A stretch of DNA of 5,285 nucleotides from an uncultured Senegalimassilia sp. (GCA_934661765.1 CAKUJT010000156.1:1-5285); one strand, 5' to 3'; numbered from the stretch's first letter, positions 1 through 4,838 are shown. Numbers and translations: made by a program. The notes: generated by a model not told the origin, from the letters alone.

Positions 1-326
1 TTTCTTATCCAGGCTATATCATTTATCTGTCAGCACTCTACACATTTTATACAATGATAACATCAACTTTGAAACTTGCAAAGTTCCGCAAGTTGGGCAG
101 CCCCATTCTATCTGCTGCGAAGGTACTGAATTTCATCGACGCCATGATGTCGATTCTCGGTTTGCAGACAGCGATGATCTCCCGTTTTTCTGAAAACGGA
201 GAGAGTTACCGAAAAATGATGAATGCCATTACAGGCGGATTTGTCTACAGCATTGTCATTTTGATTGCCGTTATCATGCTGTTGCATAACATTAAAATAC
301 GAAAGAAGGTGGAAACGATTGAATAA
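1..326 (+). CDS. integral membrane protein of unknown family, C-terminal part (5' end outside window)
   Basis: The frame is open from the first complete codon at position 3 to a TAA at 324-326, giving about 107 residues. The true start therefore lies upstream, and the ATG at 54 is only an internal Met. The visible part is strongly hydrophobic with about three membrane-spanning stretches: one at the very beginning (YIIYLSALYTFYTMI), one around SAAKVLNFIDAMMSILGLQ, and a clear terminal one (GGFVYSIVILIAVIMLLH). A short basic tail (KIRKKVETIE) follows and is probably cytoplasmic. The stop overlaps the next gene's TTG start by 8 nt, so it is very likely co-transcribed and translationally coupled with the tetR gene. 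I do not recognise the family. Location downstream of nothing visible and upstream of a TetR/dehydrogenase pair suggests, but does not prove, a transport or membrane role in the same pathway. Confidence 0.75.
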   Translation, partial: SYPGYIIYLSALYTFYTMITSTLKLAKFRKLGSPILSAAKVLNFIDAMMSILGLQTAMISRFSENGESYRKMMNAITGGFVYSIVILIAVIMLLHNIKIRKKVETIE

Positions 327-912
327 GTCAGAAAGCAAATATTTCGCCACCGCCGTCAGAATGGACGAGGCATTTTTGACACTTCTGGAAAAGAAGGATT
401 TTGACTACATCACAGTCAAGGAAATCTGCGAGGTGGCAGGTGTCAACCGCTCTACCTTTTATCTGCATTATGAAACAATGGCAGACTTACTTTCGGAGAG
501 CGTCAGCCACATGAACGAACAGTTCCTTGCCTACATGAAAAGGGATTCGCAAACCTTTGTCACGAAGCTGCGGGATTGTCCGCTGGATGAATTGTACCTC
601 ATTACACCGGAGTATCTAACACCTTATCTTGGTTACATCGAGCAGCACAAGCGGCTGTTCCGCACAGCAACGGAAAATGCAGCAGTGCTGGGAATGGATA
701 AAAGCTATGATCGGATGTTCTGCCACGTGTTCACACCAATCCTCGATCGCTACGGTATACCGCAGCAGGACAGACGTTATATTATGGCGTTTTATATTCA
801 AGGGTTAATGGCAATTATCTCGGAATGGCTCAAAAACGACTGCGCCGATTCTATTGGGTATGTTGTAAATATGATTCAGCGGTGTGTAAAACGCCGAAGG
901 GAGGAAACATGA
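319..912 (+). CDS. TetR/AcrR-family transcriptional repressor
   Basis: A protein of 197 residues. The start chosen is TTG 319, preceded by GAAGGTGG (305-312) at 6-nt spacing and overlapping the previous stop codon. An upstream in-frame ATG at 265 only adds residues encoded antiframe to the neighbour's membrane helix, and ATG 361 would cut off helix 1. The N-terminal DNA-binding domain is typical: helix 1 around residues 8-26, then the helix-turn-helix at about 31-51 (ITVKEICEVAGVNRSTFYLHY), the signature TetR 'R-x-T-F-Y-x-H-Y' segment. Residues ~95-190 form the helical ligand-binding/dimerisation domain, including YIEQHKRLF and a hydrophobic FYIQGLMAIISEWL helix, like the TetR C-terminal region common in Firmicutes. 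Its stop overlaps the dehydrogenase start (ATGA). The ligand is unknown. It probably represses its own operon from an operator upstream of the window. Confidence 0.9.
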   Translation: MNKSESKYFATAVRMDEAFLTLLEKKDFDYITVKEICEVAGVNRSTFYLHYETMADLLSESVSHMNEQFLAYMKRDSQTFVTKLRDCPLDELYLITPEYLTPYLGYIEQHKRLFRTATENAAVLGMDKSYDRMFCHVFTPILDRYGIPQQDRRYIMAFYIQGLMAIISEWLKNDCADSIGYVVNMIQRCVKRRREET

Positions 913-1946
913 AAGTCGGTATCTATTTAGGAAAAGAACAAGTTGAAATTCGGGAATTGCCGCTACCGGAAGTCGGATCCAATGATGTGCTGGTGCAGAA
1001 CCTGTATTCCAGTATCTGCGGCACAGATGTTGCGGTTTTCACCCATGGTCCGAACACCGGTCACAAGGTTACAGTCGGAGGAGAATTTGGTCACGAAACT
1101 GTTTCCCGTATTGTAAAGATCGGAAAGAATGTCACAGATTTTTCCGTAGGCGAACGGGTCTATCCCTACCCACGTTATGCCAAGGAGGACACAAAACGAG
1201 CTGGAACTATCGGCGGCTTCTCGGAATACATTCTTATTCCCAATGCAAAGCGAAGCCATTCCCTCTATGCCGTGGATGAGCGTATCTCCGACAAGCTGGC
1301 AAGCCTGATTGAGCCGTTTACGGTTGGATGTCGTGCTGCCCGCAGAGGGATGATTCCCTGTGGAAGGGAACAGTATGTTGCCGGACAGAATGCTGTTGTG
1401 TTCGGTTGCGGAACAATCGGTATTGCCGCTGCGGTTGCGTTTAAGCACTTCGGCATGGAGAAAGTGATGATCTGTGACCGCTCAGATTTTCGTCTGAGTT
1501 TGGCAGAGCAGTTAGGCTTTGAAGTCTGCAATACAGCGTTAAATGATTTTGAAACATCAGCCGTTGACTATTTTGGCACGGCTCTGTCCTTAAATGGCGC
1601 AGTTGCCAACATTGACTGCTGGCTGGATGCCGCCGGTGCGGAGAGTATTCTGGATGATTTCCTTCGACTTGGAAAAATCGAGAGCCGCTTTGTCTCCGTT
1701 GCGGTCAACAACAAACCTCGCAATATCGACCTGCTTCACATGACCTATGCACAACAGAGCATTATTGGTTCTGGCGGCTATATGCCAGAGGATGTATGGG
1801 ATGTACAAAAAATCATGGCAAGTGGAAAATGGGAGTTAGAGAGTATCATCACTCATGAGTTTCCATTGGATAAGCTGGAACAGGCAATCCGGACAGCAGG
1901 TGATGTAGAACACGCTGGAAATGTAGTTGTGAAAATGAAAAATTGA
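909..1946 (+). CDS. zinc-type medium-chain alcohol/polyol dehydrogenase (MDR superfamily)
   Basis: A full-length protein of 345 residues, the normal MDR size. The ATG at 909 has GGGAGG just upstream and overlaps the tetR stop by 4 nt; an in-frame extension to 825 runs inside tetR and is not needed. The N-terminal GroES-like catalytic domain has the catalytic-zinc Cys37 (SSICGTD), the GEFGHE motif with His62-Glu63, and EP at 135-136, a position that can supply a further zinc ligand. The Rossmann domain has the loop GCGTIG (166-171) followed by Asp190 at the end of the next strand, an acidic residue that usually favours NAD over NADP. The four-cysteine lobe for a structural zinc (expected around residues 88-103) is absent, as in a subset of the family. 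The enzyme should oxidise an alcohol or polyol, or reduce the corresponding carbonyl, in the cytoplasm. The exact substrate cannot be read from the sequence. No close terminator follows. Confidence 0.92.
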   Translation: MKVGIYLGKEQVEIRELPLPEVGSNDVLVQNLYSSICGTDVAVFTHGPNTGHKVTVGGEFGHETVSRIVKIGKNVTDFSVGERVYPYPRYAKEDTKRAGTIGGFSEYILIPNAKRSHSLYAVDERISDKLASLIEPFTVGCRAARRGMIPCGREQYVAGQNAVVFGCGTIGIAAAVAFKHFGMEKVMICDRSDFRLSLAEQLGFEVCNTALNDFETSAVDYFGTALSLNGAVANIDCWLDAAGAESILDDFLRLGKIESRFVSVAVNNKPRNIDLLHMTYAQQSIIGSGGYMPEDVWDVQKIMASGKWELESIITHEFPLDKLEQAIRTAGDVEHAGNVVVKMKN

Positions 1947-2066
1947 AGTAGTTCGATGACTTCCAGTTTATTAGGATAGTGAAAAGTATTTATTTATTAT
2001 ATTTTGCAATATAGTGTTGCATTCCTAAGCAAACTCGCTTATAATTTGAATCGGAACATATTGCTA

Positions 2067-2119
2067 TTATCCACAGTTACGGAGCGAGTGTTATCAACAG
2101 CGATAACAAACTGATAACA
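2067..2119. other. DnaA-box / TTATC motif cluster beside an AT-rich tract
   Basis: TTATCCACA at 2067-2075 is a perfect match to the bacterial DnaA-box consensus. TTATCAACA follows at 2091-2099. TGTTATC-AACAGC-GATAACA (2089-2108) is a perfect 7-bp inverted repeat, and GATAACA recurs at 2113-2119, 11 bp after the previous copy, that is one helical turn. An AT-rich stretch lies about 50-80 bp upstream. The arrangement resembles a small replication origin, for example of an integrated plasmid or conjugative element, but no rep gene is next to it in this window. The motif matches are seen; any origin function is inference. Confidence 0.35.
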
Positions 2120-2142
2120 TTAGCCCATACAGGCAGGATAAT

Positions 2143-2190
2143 ATGGATAAATCAAAGAATCGAAAGAAAAGCAAACACGGCAACAAATAA
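2143..2190 (+). CDS. possible 15-residue, very basic small ORF
   Basis: ATG 2143 to TAA 2190 encodes MDKSKNRKKSKHGNK, with 7 Lys/Arg and one His among 15 residues. AGGCAGG (2131-2137) stands 5 nt upstream and is a passable ribosome site. Nothing else supports translation: the ORF is short enough to occur by chance, and no family is recognisable. It could be the tail of a lost gene. It sits just after the DnaA-box cluster. Confidence 0.15.
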   Translation: MDKSKNRKKSKHGNK

Positions 2191-2214
2191 TCTCTAAACA
2201 AAATTGATTAGTGA

Positions 2215-2231
2215 TTGTCGAGTTTGAATAA
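2215..2231 (+). repeat. direct repeat, left copy (TTGTCGAGTTTGAATAA)
   Basis: This 17-bp sequence recurs at 3658-3674 with a single difference (TTGCCGAGTTTGAATAA). The two copies are in the same orientation and bracket the XRE / 87-aa / hicAB segment. They could be a duplication left by insertion or an att-like pair. A 10-bp core also occurs by chance inside the XRE gene (2706-2715), which weakens the case. Confidence 0.3.
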
Positions 2232-2341
2232 ACAAAAATATTTTAGGGCAAACAGTTTTATCCAGTTTCAGGGCAAAACTTTCAGCCAGTGAAATGACAA
2301 AAATCATGTGAAAACATGAAATGCAATTTAGAATAAAGAAT

Positions 2342-2385
2342 GACCTTGATGGTCTGGAATTTCCAGACTGTCAGGGTCTTTTTTT
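2342..2385 (+). terminator. strong intrinsic terminator, possibly bidirectional
   Basis: GACCTTGA (2342-2349) pairs with TCAGGGTC (2371-2378), with one G-U pair. After a 2x2 internal loop, GTCTGGA (2352-2358) pairs perfectly with TCCAGAC (2362-2368) around a 3-nt loop. A run of seven T follows (2379-2385). On the plus strand it would end any transcript reading through from the dehydrogenase operon, about 400 nt away, or an RNA made in the intergenic region. On the minus strand it lies 10 nt after the XRE stop, where a weaker TTCTTTATT tail follows the hairpin, so it may serve both directions. Confidence 0.85.
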
Positions 2386-2395
2386 ATTTGGCAAT

Positions 2396-2755
2396 CTATT
2401 TATCGCTATCAGGAGTAATGTCTGATAATGCCTTTGCATAAGTAGTAAGACGCGCTAATTGGTCAACATTTAAGGATTGACATGTTTCAATGAGAGAAAA
2501 TAGAGAAGGAGATTCGCTTTGTTCAACTATTATTCTATTTGGAGCTGAATCTATAGACTTTCCAATAAGATAGTCTGTAGATGTTGAAAAAACTTCTGCC
2601 ATTTTAGAAATAATCTGTATAGAAGGATTGCGGGAACCGGCTTCGTATCGTAAATAGGCAGGTTGGGAAATCTGTATTCTTTTAGCGGCTTCTTGTTTGG
2701 TTATTCCGAGTTTGAGTCGACATTCTTTTAATCGGTCTTTATCTAAAATATCCAT
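2396..2755 (-). CDS. XRE-family helix-turn-helix repressor
   Basis: An intact protein of 119 residues. Residues ~8-65 form the lambda-repressor-like HTH domain: LKECRLKLGITKQEAAKRI, then the recognition-helix region ISQPAYLRYEAGSRNPS and the hydrophobic end IISKMAEVFSTSTDYLIGKS. Residues ~66-119 are a polar linker plus a short helix (SLNVDQLARLTTYAKALS), probably for dimerisation. The ATG at 2755 has AGGAGA 13 nt upstream, a rather long spacing, but no better in-frame start is seen. A minus-strand promoter with TTGTCA, a 17-nt spacer and TATAAA lies at 2796-2824. The gene is divergent from the 87-aa ORF and shares its control region with two palindromes, the classic layout of a self-regulating repressor that also controls its neighbour. 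The stop is followed at once by the 2342-2385 hairpin. HTH assignment is firm; the target is inference. Confidence 0.88.
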   Translation of the reverse strand: MDILDKDRLKECRLKLGITKQEAAKRIQISQPAYLRYEAGSRNPSIQIISKMAEVFSTSTDYLIGKSIDSAPNRIIVEQSESPSLFSLIETCQSLNVDQLARLTTYAKALSDITPDSDK

Positions 2756-2795
2756 TACTTTTACTGTTTCTCCTACTATTATTGAAATTTTGATA

Positions 2796-2824
2796 TTTAT
2801 ATTTTAGCATAATCAGCTTGACAA
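2796..2824 (-). promoter_or_regulatory. sigma-A-type promoter of the XRE gene
   Basis: Read on the minus strand, TTGTCA (2824-2819), a 17-nt spacer and TATAAA (2801-2796) match the vegetative consensus at 5 of 6 and 5 of 6 positions with ideal spacing. The -35 box shares TGACA with the -35 box of the divergent plus-strand promoter, so the two promoters overlap back to back and may exclude each other. Confidence 0.6.
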
Positions 2825-2846
2825 TACCATTGGTATATGATAAAAG
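2818..2846 (+). promoter_or_regulatory. probable promoter of the 87-aa gene
   Basis: A perfect -35 TTGACA (2818-2823) is followed after 17 nt by TAAAAG (2841-2846), a 4-of-6 match to the -10 consensus. The palindrome at 2824-2836 fills the spacer, and the second palindrome (2851-2863) covers the expected start of transcription, so a bound repressor would block this promoter. The -10 box is weak, so its exact position is uncertain. Confidence 0.45.
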
Positions 2847-2863
2847 TAGTATACCAATGGTAT
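2824..2863. promoter_or_regulatory. twin palindromic operators in the divergent intergenic region
   Basis: ATACCATTGGTAT (2824-2836) and ATACCAATGGTAT (2851-2863) are each 6-bp inverted repeats around one central base. Each is the exact reverse complement of the other. Their centres are 27 bp apart. The second extends to a perfect 15-bp palindrome (2850-2864) and ends 4 nt before the AGGAG ribosome site (2868-2872). The first lies between the -35 and -10 of the plus promoter and touches the -35 of the minus promoter. Two such copies are unlikely by chance. The adjacent XRE protein is the obvious candidate binder; that link is inference. Confidence 0.7.
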
Positions 2864-2878
2864 ATATAGGAGTGAAAG

Positions 2879-3142
2879 ATGATGTCAAAAGAAGAAATTG
2901 GAAAATTGATTGACAGTAAAAAATTTGGCAAGGCAATGAGTTGTTATGGAGATGATAAGCTTGAAAATATTATTAAGGAGATATATTTTGATGGTATGCG
3001 GGCCGGGTATGATTTGGCAAAATTTAGATTAGAGTTGATTGACAGTATGCCATTTGAAGGAGCAGATAAATATTGGAATGACAATATGGAAAATATCAGA
3101 AGTATTCTGGATTTGTGTAAACGGTATGAGGAGTGTGAATAA
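2879..3142 (+). CDS. hypothetical 87-residue soluble protein, divergent from the XRE repressor
   Basis: The start is ATG 2879 or the next codon ATG 2882; AGGAG (2868-2872) suits either, at 6 or 9 nt. The protein is mostly helical in appearance and acidic in its C-terminal half, with no signal peptide or membrane segment. Visible blocks are SKEEIGKLIDSKKFGKAM, IIKEIYFDGMRAGYDLAKF and a Cys-containing end LDLCKRYEECE. I do not recognise the family. Codon structure, the ribosome site and the operator-flanked promoter all argue that it is real. It is the first gene of a plus-strand unit that continues into the broken hicA-hicB pair, whose first codon lies 6 nt after this stop. Possible roles are an accessory of the XRE/toxin module or a small island regulator; neither is shown by the sequence. 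Confidence 0.6.
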   Translation: MMSKEEIGKLIDSKKFGKAMSCYGDDKLENIIKEIYFDGMRAGYDLAKFRLELIDSMPFEGADKYWNDNMENIRSILDLCKRYEECE

Positions 3143-3147
3143 AATGT

Positions 3148-3393
3148 GTGAAATATATATGGGATAAACTAATAACACGTATATGCAATTTATCGAAAGA
3201 CCTCCGATTTAATGAGTTACGGAAGGTATTGGAGAGCTACGGATACGAAATGAATGCACCAAGAAGTGGAAGCAGTCATTACACTTTTTGAAAACAGGGG
3301 TGTATGCCAATTACAATACCGAAGCACGAACCAATCAAGAAAGTATATGTAGAAATGGAAAGCGAGGTGGAGAATGATGAAGAGGCTGAATCA
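3148..3393 (+). pseudogene. hicA: HicA-type mRNA interferase toxin, broken by a nonsense codon
   Basis: Read from GTG 3148 (GAGGAG at 3129-3134, a distant site), the frame begins VKYIWDKLI and continues through LRFNELRKVLESYGYEM and GSSHYTF to an in-frame TGA at 3289-3291. After the stop, the same frame resumes with KQGCMPITIPKHEPIKKVYVEM. These are the standard HicA blocks: the K-x-L-x-x-x-G motif, the catalytic-type His in G-S-x-H (His44) and the PxHxxxI segment. The stop stands where family members often have Arg (CGA to TGA is one transition). HicA proteins cut mRNA and are neutralised by HicB. The frame lacks a stop at the natural end; by comparison with the second copy near 4500, the original TGA seems to have become TCA at 3391-3393. 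The truncated product would lack the second half of the fold and should be inactive. Confidence 0.8.
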
Positions 3394-3505
3394 TTATATG
3401 ACAATGCACAGATTACTGGCAGAACATTCTCAGAGAGAAGAAATCAGCATGAATCAATATTGTGTGTACCTTCTTTCTAGAAATGATGTAGTGTTCTCAA
3501 AATAA
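3374..3505 (+). pseudogene. hicB: HicB-type antitoxin with its centre deleted in frame
   Basis: The ORF starts at ATG 3374/3377 with GAGGTGG (3364-3370) upstream and overlaps the hicA end, as usual for hicAB. It encodes only 43 residues. The first ~10 (MKRLNHYMTM) match a HicB start, and the rest (HRLLAEHSQREEISMNQYC, then VYLLSRNDVVFSK) matches the C-terminal helices of the HicB DNA-binding domain. The whole HicB core (the DUF1902/RNase-H-like part that binds HicA) and the beta-strand of the ribbon-helix-helix domain (usually FKLRIPKSLH-like) are missing. The joint lies near the ATG at 3404. The deletion is in frame, so a 43-aa peptide could still be made, but it lacks both toxin-binding and base-contacting parts. 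Intact Firmicutes HicB is roughly 110-140 residues. Confidence 0.78.
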
Positions 3506-3657
3506 ATGTTATCAATGATGATTTGGCAGTTAAAATGAAGCTGGGAACAAATTGGAAACAGAAAATCAGTGAGCAAAAATAATATATGCAACAGAAATAA
3601 AATAACGGCTAAAAAGATATAAAACTTAAACAAATACATTTAATAATGTCTTTGGAC

Positions 3658-3674
3658 TTGCCGAGTTTGAATAA
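3658..3674 (+). repeat. direct repeat, right copy (TTGCCGAGTTTGAATAA)
   Basis: This copy matches the left one at 2215-2231 in 16 of 17 positions, in the same orientation, about 1.44 kb apart. Together they enclose the XRE, 87-aa and hicAB genes. Confidence 0.3.
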
Positions 3675-3700
3675 TTTCTTATTTGCACAGATTATTTATA

Positions 3701-3729
3701 TGGCAGGTAGTCGATAAGATTACCTGCTA
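3701..3729 (+). other. hairpin, possible weak terminator
   Basis: TGGCAGGTA (3701-3709) pairs with TACCTGCTA (3721-3729): 9 bp with one G-U, around an 11-nt loop. The nearest run of T is at 3746-3752, too far for a classic terminator. ATGGCAGG (3700-3707) can instead pair with CCTGCCAT (3758-3765), so two exclusive folds are possible. Confidence 0.35.
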
Positions 3730-3881
3730 TTGCTTTAATTGTTTGTTTTTTTAAATTCCTGCCATTACAAATACTACTAATAAAAATGTTTGAAGAATAT
3801 TTACAATGGGGTACAATAGAATCAATATAATAAAAATTTGCACTACAGATACAGGAAATAGTGAAAAATTGAGGTGAAAAA

Positions 3882-4503
3882 ATGGCAAGCGATACAATGA
3901 TTTCTGGAGAATCGAAGAATATTGAATATAAAGTTACTTTACCTGATAATAGTGAAAAGTACATGAAGACAATCGTAGCTTTTGCCAATACACAAGGCGG
4001 CAAGCTGATTGTTGGAGTAGATGATAAAACACACCAGATTGTTGGTGTGGAAAATGAAGTGTTGTTTCAGCTGATGGACGGAATTGCCAATGCAGTTTCT
4101 GATTCCTGTGTGCTGCAGAAGAGTATGGACTTCCGAAACCAATATTTCAGGAGTTTGACAATATGTTTCGAGTAGAGTTGTTTAGAAACAATTCAATGGC
4201 AATGGCGGAGAAAAAGTTCGGAGAAGATTCGGAAAAAGTTCGGAGAAAGGACGGAGAAGATTCGGAGAAGACTCAAATTTATGAGTTGACGGACACACAG
4301 AAGAGAATAGTGGAACTTCTTCGTAGTGATAAACAGTTATCAGCAAAAAAAATAGCCGAACAATTAGGCTTAGGAAGTCGAAGCATAGAAAAAATATTAA
4401 GAAGTTAAAAACACTTGGTTTTCTTGTACGACATGGTTCTCCTAAAAATGGTTACTGGGAAGTTACAGATTGCGAGGCAGAAAAAGATGAAGACGCTGAA
4501 TGA
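3882..4503 (+). pseudogene. AlbA_2-domain (RecG-like) putative transcriptional regulator, deleted and frameshifted
   Basis: ATG 3882 has a good site, GAGGTG (3871-3876). The N-terminal ~75 residues are a clear AlbA_2 (Schlafen-type) domain: GESKNIEYK at 9-17 and VAFANTQGGKLIVGVDD at 32-48. Around 4105-4115 the frame jumps: AEEYGLPKPIFQEF, which belongs near the C-terminus of this family, continues in frame 2 from 4115, so some 250-300 residues are missing and the frame is lost. The C-terminal part holds KFGE/DSEK repeats and a winged-helix domain (LTDTQKRIVELL, then LSAKKIAEQLGLGSRSIEK). A second lesion is an A-run of six at 4389-4394, where one more A would restore NIKKLKTLGFLVRHGSPKNG and YWEV up to the TGA at 4501-4503. 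Intact relatives are about 400-500 residues. Two independent lesions make this a dead gene. Confidence 0.82.
4211..4271 (+). repeat. degenerate tandem repeat coding for KFGE/DSEK units
   Basis: Units of about 11-12 bp around TTCGGAGAAGA repeat some five times. CGGAGAAGATTCGGA occurs exactly at 4219-4233 and 4252-4266, 33 bp apart. They encode GEDSEK-type units between the helicase-like and winged-helix parts. Variable KFGE-like repeats are a known habit of this linker in the family. Here one unit is read out of phase (EKVRRKDGE), which suggests small compensating slips. Confidence 0.55.
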
Positions 4504-4561
4504 TTATAGAGTAATGTTTTATCGTATGGAAATTGTGGAAGCCAAATCTTTTTTATACTGA
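4470..4561 (+). pseudogene. hicB: second hicA-tail / hicB-head scrap
   Basis: From ATG 4487 the frame reads MKTLNDYRVMFYRMEIVEA before drifting into unrelated SFLY and a TGA at 4559-4561. The first 18 residues are a recognisable HicB N-terminus, up to the EIVED-like strand. The DNA around its start matches the first hicB start (3373-3407 against 4483-4517) at 27 of 35 positions. In the overlapping frame it gives EKDEDAE and a stop, matching ENDEEAES in the first hicA. So this is the junction of a second, diverged hicA-hicB pair, now fused to the tail of the AlbA_2 pseudogene. Everything after about 4543 is lost. Confidence 0.6.
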
Positions 4562-4830
4562 AGTTCAAACATTTCAGTATGCCAGTCATTTATAGTATCT
4601 TTATTAAGTTCATATTGCTGTATATTGGTGATTATTAGGATTAAACAAGTTAAGGTTGACAGTCGAAGTGTATAGGATACTTGTGTGCTGCATTCATTTG
4701 TGAGTATTGAAGTATACACTGTCATAATCTCTGTTTTGGGAGCCATTATATTTTTTTCATATTTTCTTATTCTTGAGTCGGCAGTTTTAGAAGAAAAGCC
4801 AACTTTTTCACCCAACTCTTTTTGAGTGAG
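4519..4830 (-). pseudogene. XRE-family regulator remnant, 5'-truncated, antisense
   Basis: On the minus strand the frame opens just after a stop (4831-4833) and reads LTQKELGEKVGFSS, then KTADSRIRKYEKNIMAPKTE. This is the central HTH part of an XRE regulator of the type with GLTQKELG and TADVRI-x-QYE motifs (4720-4830). The initiating Met and helix 1 (about 15-20 residues) are missing. The only candidate start, TTG 4815, would split the HTH and has no spaced ribosome site. The remaining ~65 codons stay open (STQVSYTLRLSTLTCLILI, then QQYELNKDTINDWHTEM), and may be the degraded C-terminal half, but resemblance is poor. The 3' end overlaps the hicB scrap. HTH identity is fairly secure; a functional product is unlikely. 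Confidence 0.55.
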
Positions 4831-4838
4831 TTAGCGTA

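Larger units (their letters stand above)
1947..2341. other. gene-poor intergenic region with origin-like motifs
   Basis: There is no convincing gene in roughly 395 bp. From left to right it contains an AT-rich tract (about 1988-2016), a 7-bp inverted repeat ACTCGCT/AGCGAGT (2033-2039 and 2083-2089), a DnaA-box cluster (2067-2119), a 15-codon basic ORF (2143-2190), two degenerate 25-bp repeats beginning AGGGCAAA (2245 and 2270) and two small hairpins (2280-2294 and 2304-2319). A strong terminator follows. The base composition is visibly lower in GC than the upstream operon. I cannot assign a function to the whole. Confidence 0.6.
3506..3870. other. AT-rich intergenic stretch without a convincing gene
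   Basis: No intact gene is seen. A 24-codon open stretch at 3511-3582 (it includes INDDLAVKMKLGTNWKQKIS) looks protein-like and may be the tail of a lost gene, but has no start and no recognisable family. The right copy of the 17-bp direct repeat (3658-3674) and a hairpin (3701-3729) follow. A possible weak promoter, TTGAAG (3790-3795) and TACAAT (3812-3817) with 16-nt spacing, precedes the next pseudogene. Confidence 0.5.

Noticed and set aside
265..318. N-terminal extension of the TetR protein from ATG 265
   Set aside because: It overlaps the coding region of the membrane protein, gives a cysteine-rich sequence unlike TetR N-termini, and TTG 319 has a well-placed ribosome site.
825..908. 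N-terminal extension of the dehydrogenase from ATG 825
   Set aside because: It lies wholly inside tetR, and ATG 909 with GGGAGG starts exactly at the usual MDR N-terminus.
963..1808. Minus-strand open frames opposite the dehydrogenase
   Set aside because: They are shadows of a well-conserved plus-strand enzyme and show no ribosome sites or family features.
1945..1963. Hairpin GAAGT/ACTTC at the dehydrogenase stop as a terminator
   Set aside because: Only 5 bp of stem, a 9-nt loop and no T-run.
2739..2936. Minus-strand 65-residue frame across the divergent control region
   Set aside because: It covers both promoters and both operators, overlaps two better genes and has no ribosome site.
3692..4003. 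Minus-strand 103-residue frame
   Set aside because: Its first part is antisense to the clear AlbA_2 domain; the rest shows no recognisable motif.
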